Positions 33,846 through 42,807 of a stretch of DNA of 64,000 nt are shown one piece after another. Every line of letters starts with the position of its first letter. Position 1 is the first letter of the stretch. The translations under genes and the position numbers were made by a program. The DNA comes from Tistlia consotensis USBA 355. Lineage in GTDB: Bacteria; Pseudomonadota; Alphaproteobacteria; Kiloniellales; DSM-21159. The notes under the pieces are model-generated. The model was given only the letters and a program-made list of their open reading frames with translations. It was not told the origin of the DNA and ran no database searches. Location: contig NZ_FWZX01000024.1 in assembly GCF_900177295.1 (NCBI RefSeq), forward strand, positions 53,077-117,076. Reading direction: 5' to 3'.

Positions 33846-34606
33846 CGGGCGGCCCGGGCCTTGTCGGCGACGGCCAGCAGGTTCTGCGAGAAGACGGCCT
33901 GCCGGCCGCTGTCGCCCGTCTCGGCGGCGAGCGCGAGGCGCAGGGCGCCGCGCACCAGCCGCCAGACCAGGGCGCGCAGCGCGCTCTTCAGCCCGTGCAC
34001 CGCCGGCCGGTCCTCGAAGACCGCGCTGCGCGCGAAGCCGGCGAGGCTGAGCAGCTGCGCGATCGAGCGGGGCGTGAAGGCGGTCTCGTGGGTCAGGTCG
34101 TCGTAGCGGATGCGGGCGCCGAACAGCGCCTCGGCGTTCGGCACGTGGATCACGATGCGGCCGCCCGGCGCGAGCGCCCGGGCGGCCTGCTCGAGCAGCG
34201 CCAGCCCCTGGTCGAGCGGGAAATGCTCCAGCACGTCGAACAGCACGACGAGGTCGAGCGCGCCGGGCGCCGCCGCCGCCAGGCTCTCCGCCAGGTCGCC
34301 CCGGCGGACCCCGGCGATGCCCAGCCGCTCGGCCAGGGCGACCTGCTCGGCCGAGTGGTCGACGCCGGCGAGGTTGCGGTAGCCGGCCTGCCGGGCGACC
34401 GCCAGCAGGGCGCCGGCGCCGCAGCCGAGGTCGAGGATCCGGGCCTCGCGGTCGGCCGGGAAGTGCCGGCGCACCAGGCGCTGCAGATAGGCGGCGCGCG
34501 GCCCGATCACGGCCGCGCGGTCGGCGGCGCTGCGATCGGTCCGGCCGCCGTCTGCCGAGCTGAGGTAGCTGTCGTAGACCCGACGCTTGAAGCTCTCGCT
34601 GGTCAC
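33842..34606 (-). CDS. Class I SAM-dependent methyltransferase
   Basis: Methyltransferase of 254 residues with a Rossmann fold. Motif I is ILDLGCGAGALLAVA, the acidic motif is LAGVDHSAEQVALAER, then LVVLFDVLEHFP and LAPGGRIVIHVPNAEA. The sequence TSESFKRRVYDSYLSS at the N-terminus is usual for sugar or lipid-linked methyltransferases of polysaccharide loci. It starts at GTG 34606. First gene of the minus-strand operon that includes the glycosyltransferases down to 29097. The acceptor is unknown; O-methylation of a sugar is the likeliest job. Confidence 0.88.
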   Translation of the reverse strand: MTSESFKRRVYDSYLSSADGGRTDRSAADRAAVIGPRAAYLQRLVRRHFPADREARILDLGCGAGALLAVARQAGYRNLAGVDHSAEQVALAERLGIAGVRRGDLAESLAAAAPGALDLVVLFDVLEHFPLDQGLALLEQAARALAPGGRIVIHVPNAEALFGARIRYDDLTHETAFTPRSIAQLLSLAGFARSAVFEDRPAVHGLKSALRALVWRLVRGALRLALAAETGDSGRQAVFSQNLLAVADKARAAR

Positions 34607-34684
34607 CCGGGCCCCATTCCCGTCACCGCCTGCGCCGTCGTACCCATCGCCTACCTTTCGCAGGCGGTCCGGACGCTGCCAAGC

Positions 34685-35776
34685 CTAAAGCGATTCGTGG
34701 CGGGCGAGATCATCGACCAGATCGCGCACGCGCCCGGCGAAGGCCGGATAGCTGAAGACCTCCAGGCCGTCCGGCCGCTCCTTGGGACGCGCCAGCGCCG
34801 TCTCGACCGCAGCGGTGAGGCTGTCGGGATCGTCCGGGTCGGCGAGCAGGCCCAGGCGGCCGTCCGCGACCGCCTCGCGGCTGCCGTCGCGCAGGCTCGC
34901 GACCACCGGCACGCCGCAGGCCATCGCCTCCAGCAGCACGATGCCGAAGCCCTCGCCGTGACCGCACAGCACGAAGGCGTCGGCGAGGCGGTAGAGCGAC
35001 GCCTTGTCGGCCTCGGCGACGAAGCCGGCGAAGACCACGGCCTCGGCGAGCCCGAGGTCTCCGGCCTTCGCCTCCAGGCGCGCGCGGTCCGGTCCGTCGC
35101 CGGCGACCAGATAGACGAGATCCGGATGGCGCAGGCGCAGGCGCGGCAGGATCGCCAGCAACTCGTCGACGCCCTTGTAGCGCTCGCCGGCGGCGAGCCG
35201 GCCGAGCGTCATGACCACGCGTTTGCCTGCCAGGCCGTAGCGGGCGGCCAGCGCGGCATCCGGCGGCCCCGGGGTGAAGCGCCCGAGGTCGATGCAGTTC
35301 GGCAGCAGCCGGCCGCGGTCGCCCGGCAGACCGCTCCAGGCCGAGAGGCGCTCGAGTGTCAGGCGGCTGACCGAGAAGACCGCGTCGAGCCGCGCGACCA
35401 GCGCGTTGCTCAGGCTGCGGCCGGTCGGCTGCCAGGCGTCGATGCCGTGGACCACGGCCGCGAGCGGAGCGCGGAAGCGCAGGCGCGCCAGCCAGGCCAG
35501 GGGCAGCAGGTGGAGATGCCCGCAGAGGATCGCATCGAAGCGCGGGCAGCAGAGCAGGCAGCGCAGCACCGCGAGCCCGAGCCGGAGCTTCGAGCCGCCG
35601 GCGACCATCTCGATGCGCGCCGGCAGCGCCGTCCCGGGCGGCAGCGGATCGCGCTGCAGCACGATCAGCCGCCCGACCGCCGGCCAGTCGGCCAGCGCGG
35701 TCAGCAGGTCCCGGTTGAACTTCGCGATGCCGCCGTTGGCGCCGAAGCTCTCGTGCAGGATGACCAGCAGGCGCAT
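34685..35776 (-). CDS. Glycosyltransferase, GT4-like
   Basis: GT4-type enzyme of 363 residues. The N-terminus MRLLVILHESFGANGGIAKFNRDLL has the glycine-rich acceptor loop. In the donor half, VVMTLGRLAAGERYKGVDELLAILP, YLVAGDGPDRARLE, FAGFVAEADKASLYRLADAFVLCGHGEGFGIVLLEAMACGVPVVAS form the usual series, including the E-x7-E pair. It is separated from the methyltransferase downstream by 78 bases and from asnB upstream by 109 bases. The latter gap contains an A/T-rich island with a TATAAT on the minus strand (35842-35847) but no good -35 box, so a weak promoter is possible. Confidence 0.9.
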   Translation of the reverse strand: MRLLVILHESFGANGGIAKFNRDLLTALADWPAVGRLIVLQRDPLPPGTALPARIEMVAGGSKLRLGLAVLRCLLCCPRFDAILCGHLHLLPLAWLARLRFRAPLAAVVHGIDAWQPTGRSLSNALVARLDAVFSVSRLTLERLSAWSGLPGDRGRLLPNCIDLGRFTPGPPDAALAARYGLAGKRVVMTLGRLAAGERYKGVDELLAILPRLRLRHPDLVYLVAGDGPDRARLEAKAGDLGLAEAVVFAGFVAEADKASLYRLADAFVLCGHGEGFGIVLLEAMACGVPVVASLRDGSREAVADGRLGLLADPDDPDSLTAAVETALARPKERPDGLEVFSYPAFAGRVRDLVDDLARHESL

Positions 35777-35885
35777 GGGGGCGATGCCGCTTTCCCGGTG
35801 ATCGGCGGCGAATGAGTCGCGCCTCTAATCTTTTGAAATGTATTATATTTCTTGATCGTGATCGAGGGGTGTCGGGCGTTCCCGA

Positions 35886-37673
35886 TCAGTGGAAGTGCGA
35901 GTGGACGAAGCGGGCCCAGCCGCGCAGGCCGCGGGCCCGGGCCAGCTTCGCGGCCTCGTCGCCGCCGGCACCGGCCAGCAGCCAGTCGCGGATCGGCACC
36001 ACGAAGCCGCTCTTCGGGCGTTCGAACAGCTCGGGCGGCAGGGCCCGCGGCGCCCGGCGGGCCAGGCTGCGCTTGTCCGGCGGATCGGGCCGGGTCAGCA
36101 GCGGCGCCAGCGCCTGGAGCAGCGGCACGTCGACGAAGGGCACGCGGATCTCGACGGAATGGGCCATGCCCGCCCAGTCGGCATCGCGCAGCAGCTGGCC
36201 CTGCATGTACCAGGCGGTCTCCAGCGCACAGACCCGGTGGTGGTCGTTGTCGAGGCCGGCGACCGTGGCCTCCAGCCGCGATTCCAGGGCGAGCGCCCGC
36301 CAGCCTTCGCGGACCAGGTCCGGATCGAGGAACTCCGGCAGTTCCCAGGGCATGTAGAGTCCGCGGCGCAGCAGGTAGGCGCCGCCCCAGCTGCCGCCGT
36401 ACTCCAGCAGGCCGGCCCACTTCGGCGAGGTCAGGTGGCGCAGCAGCGGGGCGCTGACCCGTCGCAGAAGACGTCCGAACGGATGCAGCGGCGCCAGCGG
36501 CCTGATCAGCCGTGCCAGGGCGGGCAGCTGCCGGAAGCTGGGATAGCCGCCGAGCAGCTCGTCGCCGCCCAGGCCGGAGAGCGCGACCTTGATGCCGGCG
36601 GTATGCGCCGCCTCGGCGACCAGGAAGGTGTTGGCGCCGTCGATCGACGGCTGGTCCATGGCGGCGAGTAGCGCCGGCAGGGTCGCGGTGAAATGGCTGT
36701 GCGGCACGACGCGGCTGCGGTGCCGGCAACCGAAGGCCGTGGCGGCGCGCTCGGCGAGCGGCCTCTCGTCCTCCGGACCGCCGGCCAGCTCCTCGAAGCC
36801 CAGCGTCACGCTGTAGAGCGCACCGCCGGCGGCCGCGGCGTGGCTGGCCAGGGTCGTCGAGTCGAGGCCGGCCGACAGGAAGACGGCGACCGGCACGTCG
36901 GCGACGAGATGGGCGCGCACCGAGTCGTCGAGTGCCGCGGAGGCCTCGATCTCCGGCTTCCGGTGGGCCGACTCGGCGAGCATCCGGCCGAGCGAGAAGA
37001 AGGCCTGCGGCGGCCGCACGCCGCCCTCGTCGACCCAGAGGCTGTGACCGGGCTCCAGGGCCTCGACGCCGCGCTGGACGGTGTGCGGGTCGGGCACGTA
37101 GCCGAGCAGGAAGAAGCCGACGGTCGCCGCCGGGTTCTCCTCCCGCGGCAGCGCGCCGCCGGCCAGCAGCGCCTTGACCTGGGAGGCGCAGCGGAAGGTG
37201 CCGCCCCGGTCCGACCAGTAGAGCGGCTTGATGCCCAGGGGATCGCGTGCCAGCAGCAGGCCGCGGCGCTCGGCATCCCACAGCGCGAAGGCGAACATGC
37301 CGCGCAACCGCGGCAGCATCGCGATGCCCTCGCGCCGGTAGAGCGCCAGCAGCACCTCGGTGTCGCTGTCCGAGCGGAAGCGCTCGCCGGCCTGTTCCAG
37401 CTCGCGGCGCAGGGCCCTGAAATTGTAGATCTCGCCGTTGAAGACGATGACGTTGCCGTTCGCCGGGTCGTGCATCGGCTGAGCGCCGGCCGCGCTGAGG
37501 TCGAGGACCGCGAGGCGACGGTGAGCGAGGGCGAGGCGCCGGTCGGGATCCTGCCACAGCCCCTCGCCGTCGGGTCCGCGCTGCACCATGGCCTCGCGGA
37601 TCGCCATGGCCTCGGTCCGCTCGGCGGGTGCCGCGCGCTGGTCATGGGCGTAGATCGCGACGATGCCGCACAT
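35886..37673 (-). CDS. asnB: Glutamine-hydrolysing asparagine synthetase-type amidotransferase
   Basis: AsnB-family enzyme of 595 residues. It starts MCGIVAIY, so the N-terminal nucleophile Cys2 is intact; RGPDGEG, RLAVLDLS and FNGEIYNFR complete the glutaminase domain. The synthetase domain has the ATP loop VFLSAGLDSTTLAS, LSGLGGDELLGGYP and VEIRVPFVD, and a C-terminal FERPKSGFVVPIRDWL. The upstream in-frame extension (28 residues) is rejected because the cysteine must follow the initiator Met. Homologues in polysaccharide clusters are thought to amidate uronic acids or other acidic sugars. Here it sits between glycosyltransferases, which fits that view. Confidence 0.92.
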   Translation of the reverse strand: MCGIVAIYAHDQRAAPAERTEAMAIREAMVQRGPDGEGLWQDPDRRLALAHRRLAVLDLSAAGAQPMHDPANGNVIVFNGEIYNFRALRRELEQAGERFRSDSDTEVLLALYRREGIAMLPRLRGMFAFALWDAERRGLLLARDPLGIKPLYWSDRGGTFRCASQVKALLAGGALPREENPAATVGFFLLGYVPDPHTVQRGVEALEPGHSLWVDEGGVRPPQAFFSLGRMLAESAHRKPEIEASAALDDSVRAHLVADVPVAVFLSAGLDSTTLASHAAAAGGALYSVTLGFEELAGGPEDERPLAERAATAFGCRHRSRVVPHSHFTATLPALLAAMDQPSIDGANTFLVAEAAHTAGIKVALSGLGGDELLGGYPSFRQLPALARLIRPLAPLHPFGRLLRRVSAPLLRHLTSPKWAGLLEYGGSWGGAYLLRRGLYMPWELPEFLDPDLVREGWRALALESRLEATVAGLDNDHHRVCALETAWYMQGQLLRDADWAGMAHSVEIRVPFVDVPLLQALAPLLTRPDPPDKRSLARRAPRALPPELFERPKSGFVVPIRDWLLAGAGGDEAAKLARARGLRGWARFVHSHFH

Positions 37674-37912
37674 GCGTCCTTGGGGGGTTCGAGCCTCTGG
37701 GTTGCCGCACCGAGCCGGAGCGGTGGCGCAAGCGGTCGGTGCGAAGCTTGCCGGCAAAACTGGCGAAGGTCGAGGCCCGCGAAGCGTATCGTCTGCTGGA
37801 TCATAGGGGCGAATCGTCCCGGACGAGAAAGCCGCCTGGGCGATTCCATCGGGCCGCCATCTCCTCTAGGCTCGCGGCGGCGGGAAAGTCGGCGGCGAGG
37901 CGGGCGAGGGCG

Positions 37913-38668
37913 GTGAAGAGCGTCGAGGACAGGTTCTATCCTGAACGGGCGGCCGGCGGCTTCAGCCATACCGACGGCACCATCGCCTTCTATGTCCGGG
38001 TCGAGGCCCTGCTGCAGCCGGAGATGACCGCGCTCGACTTCGGCGCCGGCCCCGGCCATTCGATCGCCGGCGACCAGATTCCCTGGCGCCGGCGCCTGCG
38101 CCAGCTGAAGGGCAAGTGCCGCAGGGCGATCGCCCTCGACGTCGACCCGCGGGTCCAGGACAACCCCTACTTCGACGAGTGTCACACGATCGCGCCCTCG
38201 GGGTCGCTGCCGCTGGCCGACGCCAGCGTCGACCTGGTCGTCGCCGACTGCGTCTTCGAGCATCTCGACGATCCGGCGGCGACCGCGGCCGAGCTGGAGC
38301 GCGTGCTGAAGCCGGGCGGCTGGCTCTGCGTGCGCACGCCGAACCGCTGGGGCTACATCGGCATCGGCACCAACCTGGTGCCGAACTGCTGGCACGCCCG
38401 GGTACTCGGACGGCTGCAGCCGGGCCGCCGGCCGGCGGAGGGCGTCTACCCGACGCGCTACCGCCTCAACACGCGCAGCGCCTTCCGCCGCCATTTCCCG
38501 GAAGCCCGCTGGCTGCATGCCATCCACACCATGAACAACGAGCCGGCCTACTTCGGCCGCTCGGTGCTGCTCTGGGGGCTGATGCTGCTGGTCTTCCGGC
38601 TGACGCCCGCGGCGCTCGGTGCGACCTGGTACGCCTACTTCCAGAAGCGCCCGGCCGGCGCCGCCTGA
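37913..38668 (+). CDS. Class I SAM-dependent methyltransferase
   Basis: Methyltransferase of 251 residues. Motif I is ALDFGAGPGHSIAGD, the acidic strand is RRAIALDVDPRVQDNPYFDE, then LPLADASVDLVVADCVFEHLDDP and VLKPGGWLCVRTPNRWGYIGIG. A C-terminal hydrophobic stretch, SVLLWGLMLLVFRLTPAALG, suggests membrane contact. GTG 37913 with GGCGAGGG upstream is the proposed start; the longer frame upstream runs into the divergent asnB region. The gap 37674-37912 (239 bases) between divergent genes shows no certain promoter. The next glycosyltransferase begins 6 bases after the stop, so they are co-transcribed. Confidence 0.88.
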   Translation: MKSVEDRFYPERAAGGFSHTDGTIAFYVRVEALLQPEMTALDFGAGPGHSIAGDQIPWRRRLRQLKGKCRRAIALDVDPRVQDNPYFDECHTIAPSGSLPLADASVDLVVADCVFEHLDDPAATAAELERVLKPGGWLCVRTPNRWGYIGIGTNLVPNCWHARVLGRLQPGRRPAEGVYPTRYRLNTRSAFRRHFPEARWLHAIHTMNNEPAYFGRSVLLWGLMLLVFRLTPAALGATWYAYFQKRPAGAA

Positions 38669-38673
38669 GCGGG

Positions 38674-39810
38674 ATGCGGATCACGGTCGTCATGGGGCCC
38701 TTCCTGCCGGTGCCGCCGCTGCGCGGCGGCGCCGTCGAGAAGATGTGCTTCGCCCTGGGCCGCGACTGGGCCGACCGCGGCCATCGCGTGACCCTGGTCT
38801 CGCGGCGCTTTCCCGGCCTGCCGGACGCGGAGGAACAGGGCGGCCTCAGCCACCGGCGGGTCGCCTCGGGCGACGCCCCGGCCGGGCGCCTCGCCTTCCG
38901 CCTGGCCGAGGCGCTCTACTGCCGGCGCGTGCTCCGGGTGCTGCCGCCGGCCGAGATCCTGCTGATCAACTCGGTGATCCTGCCCCTGCTGGTGCGCAGC
39001 ACCCGCTTCGGCGTGCCGATCCACTACGCCGGCCGCATGCCGAAGGGCCAGTACCGCCTCTATCCGCGGCTCGGCCTGGTCGCCGCCATGTCACGGGCGG
39101 TGGCCGCCGCGGTCGAGCGCGAGGCGCCGCAGTTCGTCGGCCGGACCGCGACGGTCGGCGGGCCGCTGACCGAGGCCTTCGCGCCGCTCGCTCCCGAGGC
39201 GCTGGACGAGCGCCCGGCACGGCTGCTCTACGTCGGCCGGCTGCATCCGGAGAAGGGCGTCCACCTGCTGATCGAGGCCTTCGTGCGCCTCGCCGACGCG
39301 ACCGGGACCTGGCGGCTCGTCCTGGTCGGCCCCCACGAGGTCGCGGCGGGCGGCGGCGGCGAGGCCTATCTGCAGCGGCTGCGCGCGCTCGCCGCGCCGC
39401 TCGGCGAGCGGGTCGAGTTCGTCGGGCCGCTCTACGACGAGCCGGCGCTCCGGGCGCAGTACCGCCGGGCCTCGCTGTTCTGCTACCCCTCGCTCGCCGA
39501 GACCGGAGAGGCCCTGGGCATGGCGCCGGTCGAGGCGATGGCGATGGGCGCGGTGCCGATCGTCTCGGCCCTCGACTGCTTCTCCGACTTCCTGGAGCCG
39601 GGGCTCGACGGCTTCCGCTTCGACCATCGCGCCGCCGATCCCGTCGCCAGCCTGGCCGAGACCCTGCGGCCGCTGCTCGCCGGCGCGCGCGACCTCGCGC
39701 CCCTGCGCGTGCGTGCCCTGGCCGCCGCCGCCCGCTATTCCCTGCCCGCGGTCAGCGGGCGCTTCCTCGACCTGTTCGAGCGCGTGGCCGCGCCTCAGCG
39801 CTTCTCGTAG
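38674..39810 (+). CDS. Glycosyltransferase, GT4-like
   Basis: GT4-type enzyme of 378 residues: MRITVVMGPFLPVPPLRGGAVEKMCFALGRDWADRGHRVTLVS at the start, then RLLYVGRLHPEKGVHLLIEAF, LVLVGPHEV, EFVGPLYDEPALRAQYRRASLFCYPSLAETGEALGMAPVEAMAMGAVPIVS. The glutamate spacing is normal for the family. It is co-directional with the methyltransferase before it and converges on another methyltransferase gene, overlapping it by 16 bases at the 3' end. Confidence 0.9.
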   Translation: MRITVVMGPFLPVPPLRGGAVEKMCFALGRDWADRGHRVTLVSRRFPGLPDAEEQGGLSHRRVASGDAPAGRLAFRLAEALYCRRVLRVLPPAEILLINSVILPLLVRSTRFGVPIHYAGRMPKGQYRLYPRLGLVAAMSRAVAAAVEREAPQFVGRTATVGGPLTEAFAPLAPEALDERPARLLYVGRLHPEKGVHLLIEAFVRLADATGTWRLVLVGPHEVAAGGGGEAYLQRLRALAAPLGERVEFVGPLYDEPALRAQYRRASLFCYPSLAETGEALGMAPVEAMAMGAVPIVSALDCFSDFLEPGLDGFRFDHRAADPVASLAETLRPLLAGARDLAPLRVRALAAAARYSLPAVSGRFLDLFERVAAPQRFS

Positions 39811-40655
39811 AGCGCCGCGAGCAGCAGGAAGCGGCTCCAGACCCAGTCGGCCAAGCCCTGCGCCGGCAGGCGCAGCGGCCGTCGGACCGCGCGCCCGGCG
39901 AGCAGGCGGTCGAGGTCGGCGGGGGCGACCAGGTGCACCGCGTCGGCGTCGACGAAGTAGCCCCGCTCGAACAGCGCCGGCTCCGCCGCGACCCAGAAGT
40001 TCGGCCGTCCGCCCAGGCGCACCTTGAGCGCCTGCAGCCAGAGGAACAGGGTCACCGTCAGGCCCTGGGCCCGCGGCCGCGCGCGCAGCGCCGGCGGGAC
40101 GTAGCCGGGCATGACGTAGGCCGGGCTGAAGATCGCCAGCAGGCCGCCCGGCGCCAGCGCCGAGACGCAGGCCTCGACGACCCGGTCGGGGCGCACCAGG
40201 TGCTCGTAGACGAAGGTCGAGAAGATCAGGTCGTAGGGGCCGCCGGCCAGGCCCTCCGCCGCGTCGCCGAGCAGCACCGCCTCGCAGCGCGCGGCCAGCC
40301 AGTCGCGGTTGAGCGCGGTCACGTCCTGGGCCGTCAGCTCGATCCGCTGGCGCAGCCCGACCGCTTCCAGCCAGTCGGGAAAGCCGCTGCGCCCGGCACC
40401 GAACTCGAGGACGCGCAGTCGGCGTCGCTCGGTCATCGCCGCCTCGATGTGGGGCCGCAGCGCTTCGTAGAAGCGGCTGTGGTCGAGGGACTCGGCGAAC
40501 TCGAAGTAGCCTTCGTCGGCGGCGTAGAAGGCGGCCAGCCGCGCCTCCAGCCGCCCGAGCTCCGCGGCCGGCCCGCTCCGCGCGCTGACGAGGCGCACGC
40601 CGCGGATGCTGCGCACGCCGCCCCCGCTCCCGCCCGCCTCGATGGTCGCCCCCAT
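39795..40655 (-). CDS. Class I SAM-dependent methyltransferase
   Basis: Protein of 286 residues. Methyltransferase motifs: LRVLEFGAGRSGFPDWLEAVG for motif I, IELTAQDVTALNRDWL for the acidic strand, DLIFSTFVYEHLVRPDRVVEACVSALAPGGLLAIFSP for motifs II-III. The N-terminal 70 residues include a helical segment with an FYAADEGYFEFAESLDHSRFYEAL pattern. Divergent from the next glycosyltransferase gene with a 91-base gap that holds an A/T-rich ttataag at about 40663. The acceptor is unknown but it is embedded in the polysaccharide locus. Confidence 0.82.
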   Translation of the reverse strand: MGATIEAGGSGGGVRSIRGVRLVSARSGPAAELGRLEARLAAFYAADEGYFEFAESLDHSRFYEALRPHIEAAMTERRRLRVLEFGAGRSGFPDWLEAVGLRQRIELTAQDVTALNRDWLAARCEAVLLGDAAEGLAGGPYDLIFSTFVYEHLVRPDRVVEACVSALAPGGLLAIFSPAYVMPGYVPPALRARPRAQGLTVTLFLWLQALKVRLGGRPNFWVAAEPALFERGYFVDADAVHLVAPADLDRLLAGRAVRRPLRLPAQGLADWVWSRFLLLAALYEKR

Positions 40656-40746
40656 GGCGAGCTGTTATAAGGGATGGCGGAACAGAGACCTAGCACGGGG
40701 ACCCGGCTGCCTGCCGGCGGGCCGCGCCTATCGACTCCGAGCGGCC

Positions 40747-41922
40747 ATGCGCATCCTTCACGTCATCGCCAATCTCGACCTGCAGCTCGGCGGCCCCAGC
40801 CGCGCCTGCATCGAGATGGCGCGCGCGGTCGCCGCCGCCGGGCACGAGGTCGCGGTCTACACGACCGACTGGAGCGTCGAGGGCCGGACCGACCTGCCGA
40901 ACGACCGGCCGCTGCTGCGCGACGGCGTCGCCTACCGCTACTTCCGGCACCGCTGGCACGACGGCTGGTGCTGGTCCTGGCCGCTGGCCCGGGCCCTGTG
41001 GCGCGACGCCGGCCGCTTCGACCTGGTGCACCTCCATTCGCTCTATCTGTTCCACAGCCTCGTCGCGCCGCGCGCGGCGCGCGCCGCCGGGGTGCCCTAC
41101 CTGCTGCGCCCGCACGGCACCCTCGATCCGGCAGTCTGGCCGCGCCGGCGCTGGGCCAAGGCGCCGATCGAGCTGGCCTTCCAGAACCGCGACATCGAGG
41201 CGGCGGCGGCCCTGCACTACACCAGCGAGGACGAGCGCCTCCTGGCGCGGCCCTACGCCCGTGGCCGGCCGTCACTGGTCGTGCCGCTCGGCCTCGCGAC
41301 CGGCGACTATGCCGAGCTGCCCGCGCCCGGCGGCTTCCGCGCCGCTCATCCCGGCGTCGGCGACCGGCCGATCCTGCTGTTCCTCGGCCGGCTCGACGCC
41401 AAGAAGGGCCTGGACCTGCTGGTGCCGGCCTTCGCGCGGCTGGTCGCCGGCGGTGCCGACCTGCAGCTGGTGCTGGCCGGGCCGGACCGCGGCGCGCGCG
41501 CCGGGGCCGAGCGCCGGGTCGCCGATCTGGGGCTGCAGGGCCGGGTCACCTTCACCGGCATGCTGCAGGGCGAGGCCAAGCGCGCGGCCCTGGCCGACGC
41601 CGCGCTCTTCGTGCTGCCGTCCTACCGCGAGAACTTCGGGCTGGCGGTGGTCGAGGCGATGGCCTCCGGCCTGGCGGTGGTGATCTCCGACCAGGTCGCG
41701 ATCTGGCGCGAGGTCGAGGCGGACCGGGCCGGCTGGATCTGCCGCACCGAGGTCGACTCGCTGAGCGAGGCGCTGGCCGCGGCGCTCGCCGATCCCCAAC
41801 TCCTCGCCGAGCGTGGCCGCCAGGCCCGGGCGTCGGCCCGCGCCCGCTTCGACTGGGCCACCGTCACGCCGCGGCTGTGCGACGGCTATCGGGCGGTCGT
41901 CGAGGGGACCCTGTCGCCGTGA
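40747..41922 (+). CDS. Glycosyltransferase, GT4-like
   Basis: GT4-type enzyme of 391 residues. MRILHVIANLDLQLGGPSRACIEMARAVAAAGHEVAVYTTD carries the GGPS loop. The rest has LVHLHSLYLFHS, PYLLRPHGTLDPAVW, ILLFLGRLDAKKGLDLLVPAF, LVLAGPDRG, VTFTGMLQGEAKRAALADAALFVLPSYRENFGLAVVEAMASGLAVVIS, a textbook donor domain. The block RPHGTLDP is frequent in enzymes that transfer sugars to lipid-linked intermediates. It is followed after 10 bases by a GT2 gene. Confidence 0.93.
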   Translation: MRILHVIANLDLQLGGPSRACIEMARAVAAAGHEVAVYTTDWSVEGRTDLPNDRPLLRDGVAYRYFRHRWHDGWCWSWPLARALWRDAGRFDLVHLHSLYLFHSLVAPRAARAAGVPYLLRPHGTLDPAVWPRRRWAKAPIELAFQNRDIEAAAALHYTSEDERLLARPYARGRPSLVVPLGLATGDYAELPAPGGFRAAHPGVGDRPILLFLGRLDAKKGLDLLVPAFARLVAGGADLQLVLAGPDRGARAGAERRVADLGLQGRVTFTGMLQGEAKRAALADAALFVLPSYRENFGLAVVEAMASGLAVVISDQVAIWREVEADRAGWICRTEVDSLSEALAAALADPQLLAERGRQARASARARFDWATVTPRLCDGYRAVVEGTLSP

Positions 41923-41932
41923 GCCGCCCGCC

Positions 41933-42793
41933 ATGACGCTGTCGGTCGTGATCCTGACCCTCGACGCCGAGGCGACGCTGGGCCGGACGCTGGACAGCGT
42001 CGCGGGACTCGCCGACGAGGTCTTCTGCGTCGATTCGGGCAGCCGGGACCGCACGGCCGAGATCGCGCGCGCCGCCGGCGCCACGGTGGTCGAGCACCCC
42101 TTCGAGCACTACGGCGCACAGCGCAACTGGGCGATCGACAACCTGCCGCTGACCGGCGACTGGGAGCTGCATCTCGACGCCGACGAGCGGCTGACGCCCG
42201 AGCTGGCGATCGAGATCCGCGGCCTGCTCGACGGGGCGCCAGCGGCGCTCGCCGGCTGCTACCTGCCGCGCCTGGTGCACTTCCACGGCCAGCCGCTGCG
42301 CCACGGCGGCATGTACCCGATCTGGCACCTGCGGCTGTTCCGGCGCGGCCGCGGGCGCTGCGAGGACCGGCTCTACGACCAGCACTTCTACGTCGAGGGC
42401 CCGACCGAGCGCCTGTCGGCGCCGATGATCGACGACATGCGCGGCTCCTTCGCGGTCTGGAAGGCGCGGCACCGGCGCTGGGCCAGGCTGGAGGCCGAGC
42501 AGCTGCGGCGCGGGGCGGGACCGCGGCCGGGCGTGATCGCCGGCCGCTTCGGCGGCAGCCCGGTCGAGCGCAAGCGCGCGCTGCGCCGGCTCTACGAGGG
42601 CCTGCCGCCCTTGGTCCGGCCGTTCCTGCTGTTCGCCTACCGCTTCCTGCTGCGCGGCGGCTTCCGCGACGGCTGGTGGGGCTGGCGCTTCTACTGGCAC
42701 CAGACGCTCTGCTTCCGCCTGCTGATCGACTGGTATCTCGTCAAGCTGAGGTTGGAGCGCGATCCGATCAGGCCGGCTCGCCCCGGTCGGTGA
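41933..42793 (+). CDS. Glycosyltransferase family 2 (WaaE/KdtX-like)
   Basis: GT-A enzyme of 286 residues. MTLSVVILTLDAEATLGRTLDSV, DEVFCVDSGSRDRTAEIARAAGATVVEHPFEHYGAQRN and LHLDADERLTPEL give the UDP-sugar and D-x-D metal site. The stretch HFHGQPLRHGGMYPIWHLRLFRRG and RRLYEGLPPLVRPFLLFAYRFLLRGGFRDGWWGWRFYWHQ is typical of the WaaE/KdtX group, whose members add a glucose to heptose in LPS cores of some bacteria. With gmhA and hldE nearby, a heptose acceptor is possible but not proven. The C-terminal part has a hydrophobic, membrane-associating helix. Confidence 0.9.
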   Translation: MTLSVVILTLDAEATLGRTLDSVAGLADEVFCVDSGSRDRTAEIARAAGATVVEHPFEHYGAQRNWAIDNLPLTGDWELHLDADERLTPELAIEIRGLLDGAPAALAGCYLPRLVHFHGQPLRHGGMYPIWHLRLFRRGRGRCEDRLYDQHFYVEGPTERLSAPMIDDMRGSFAVWKARHRRWARLEAEQLRRGAGPRPGVIAGRFGGSPVERKRALRRLYEGLPPLVRPFLLFAYRFLLRGGFRDGWWGWRFYWHQTLCFRLLIDWYLVKLRLERDPIRPARPGR

Positions 42794-42807
42794 ATCGCGC
42801 TCTGGAA

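Noticed and set aside
6547..37673. Possible lasso-peptide gene set (HprK-like kinase, PqqD-like, nucleotidyltransferase, transglutaminase-like protein, AsnB)
   Set aside because: The parts are scattered over 31 kb. The peptidase is an exported LapG-type enzyme, not a lasso leader peptidase; AsnB is full-length with Cys2, in a polysaccharide context; and no precursor peptide was seen beside them.
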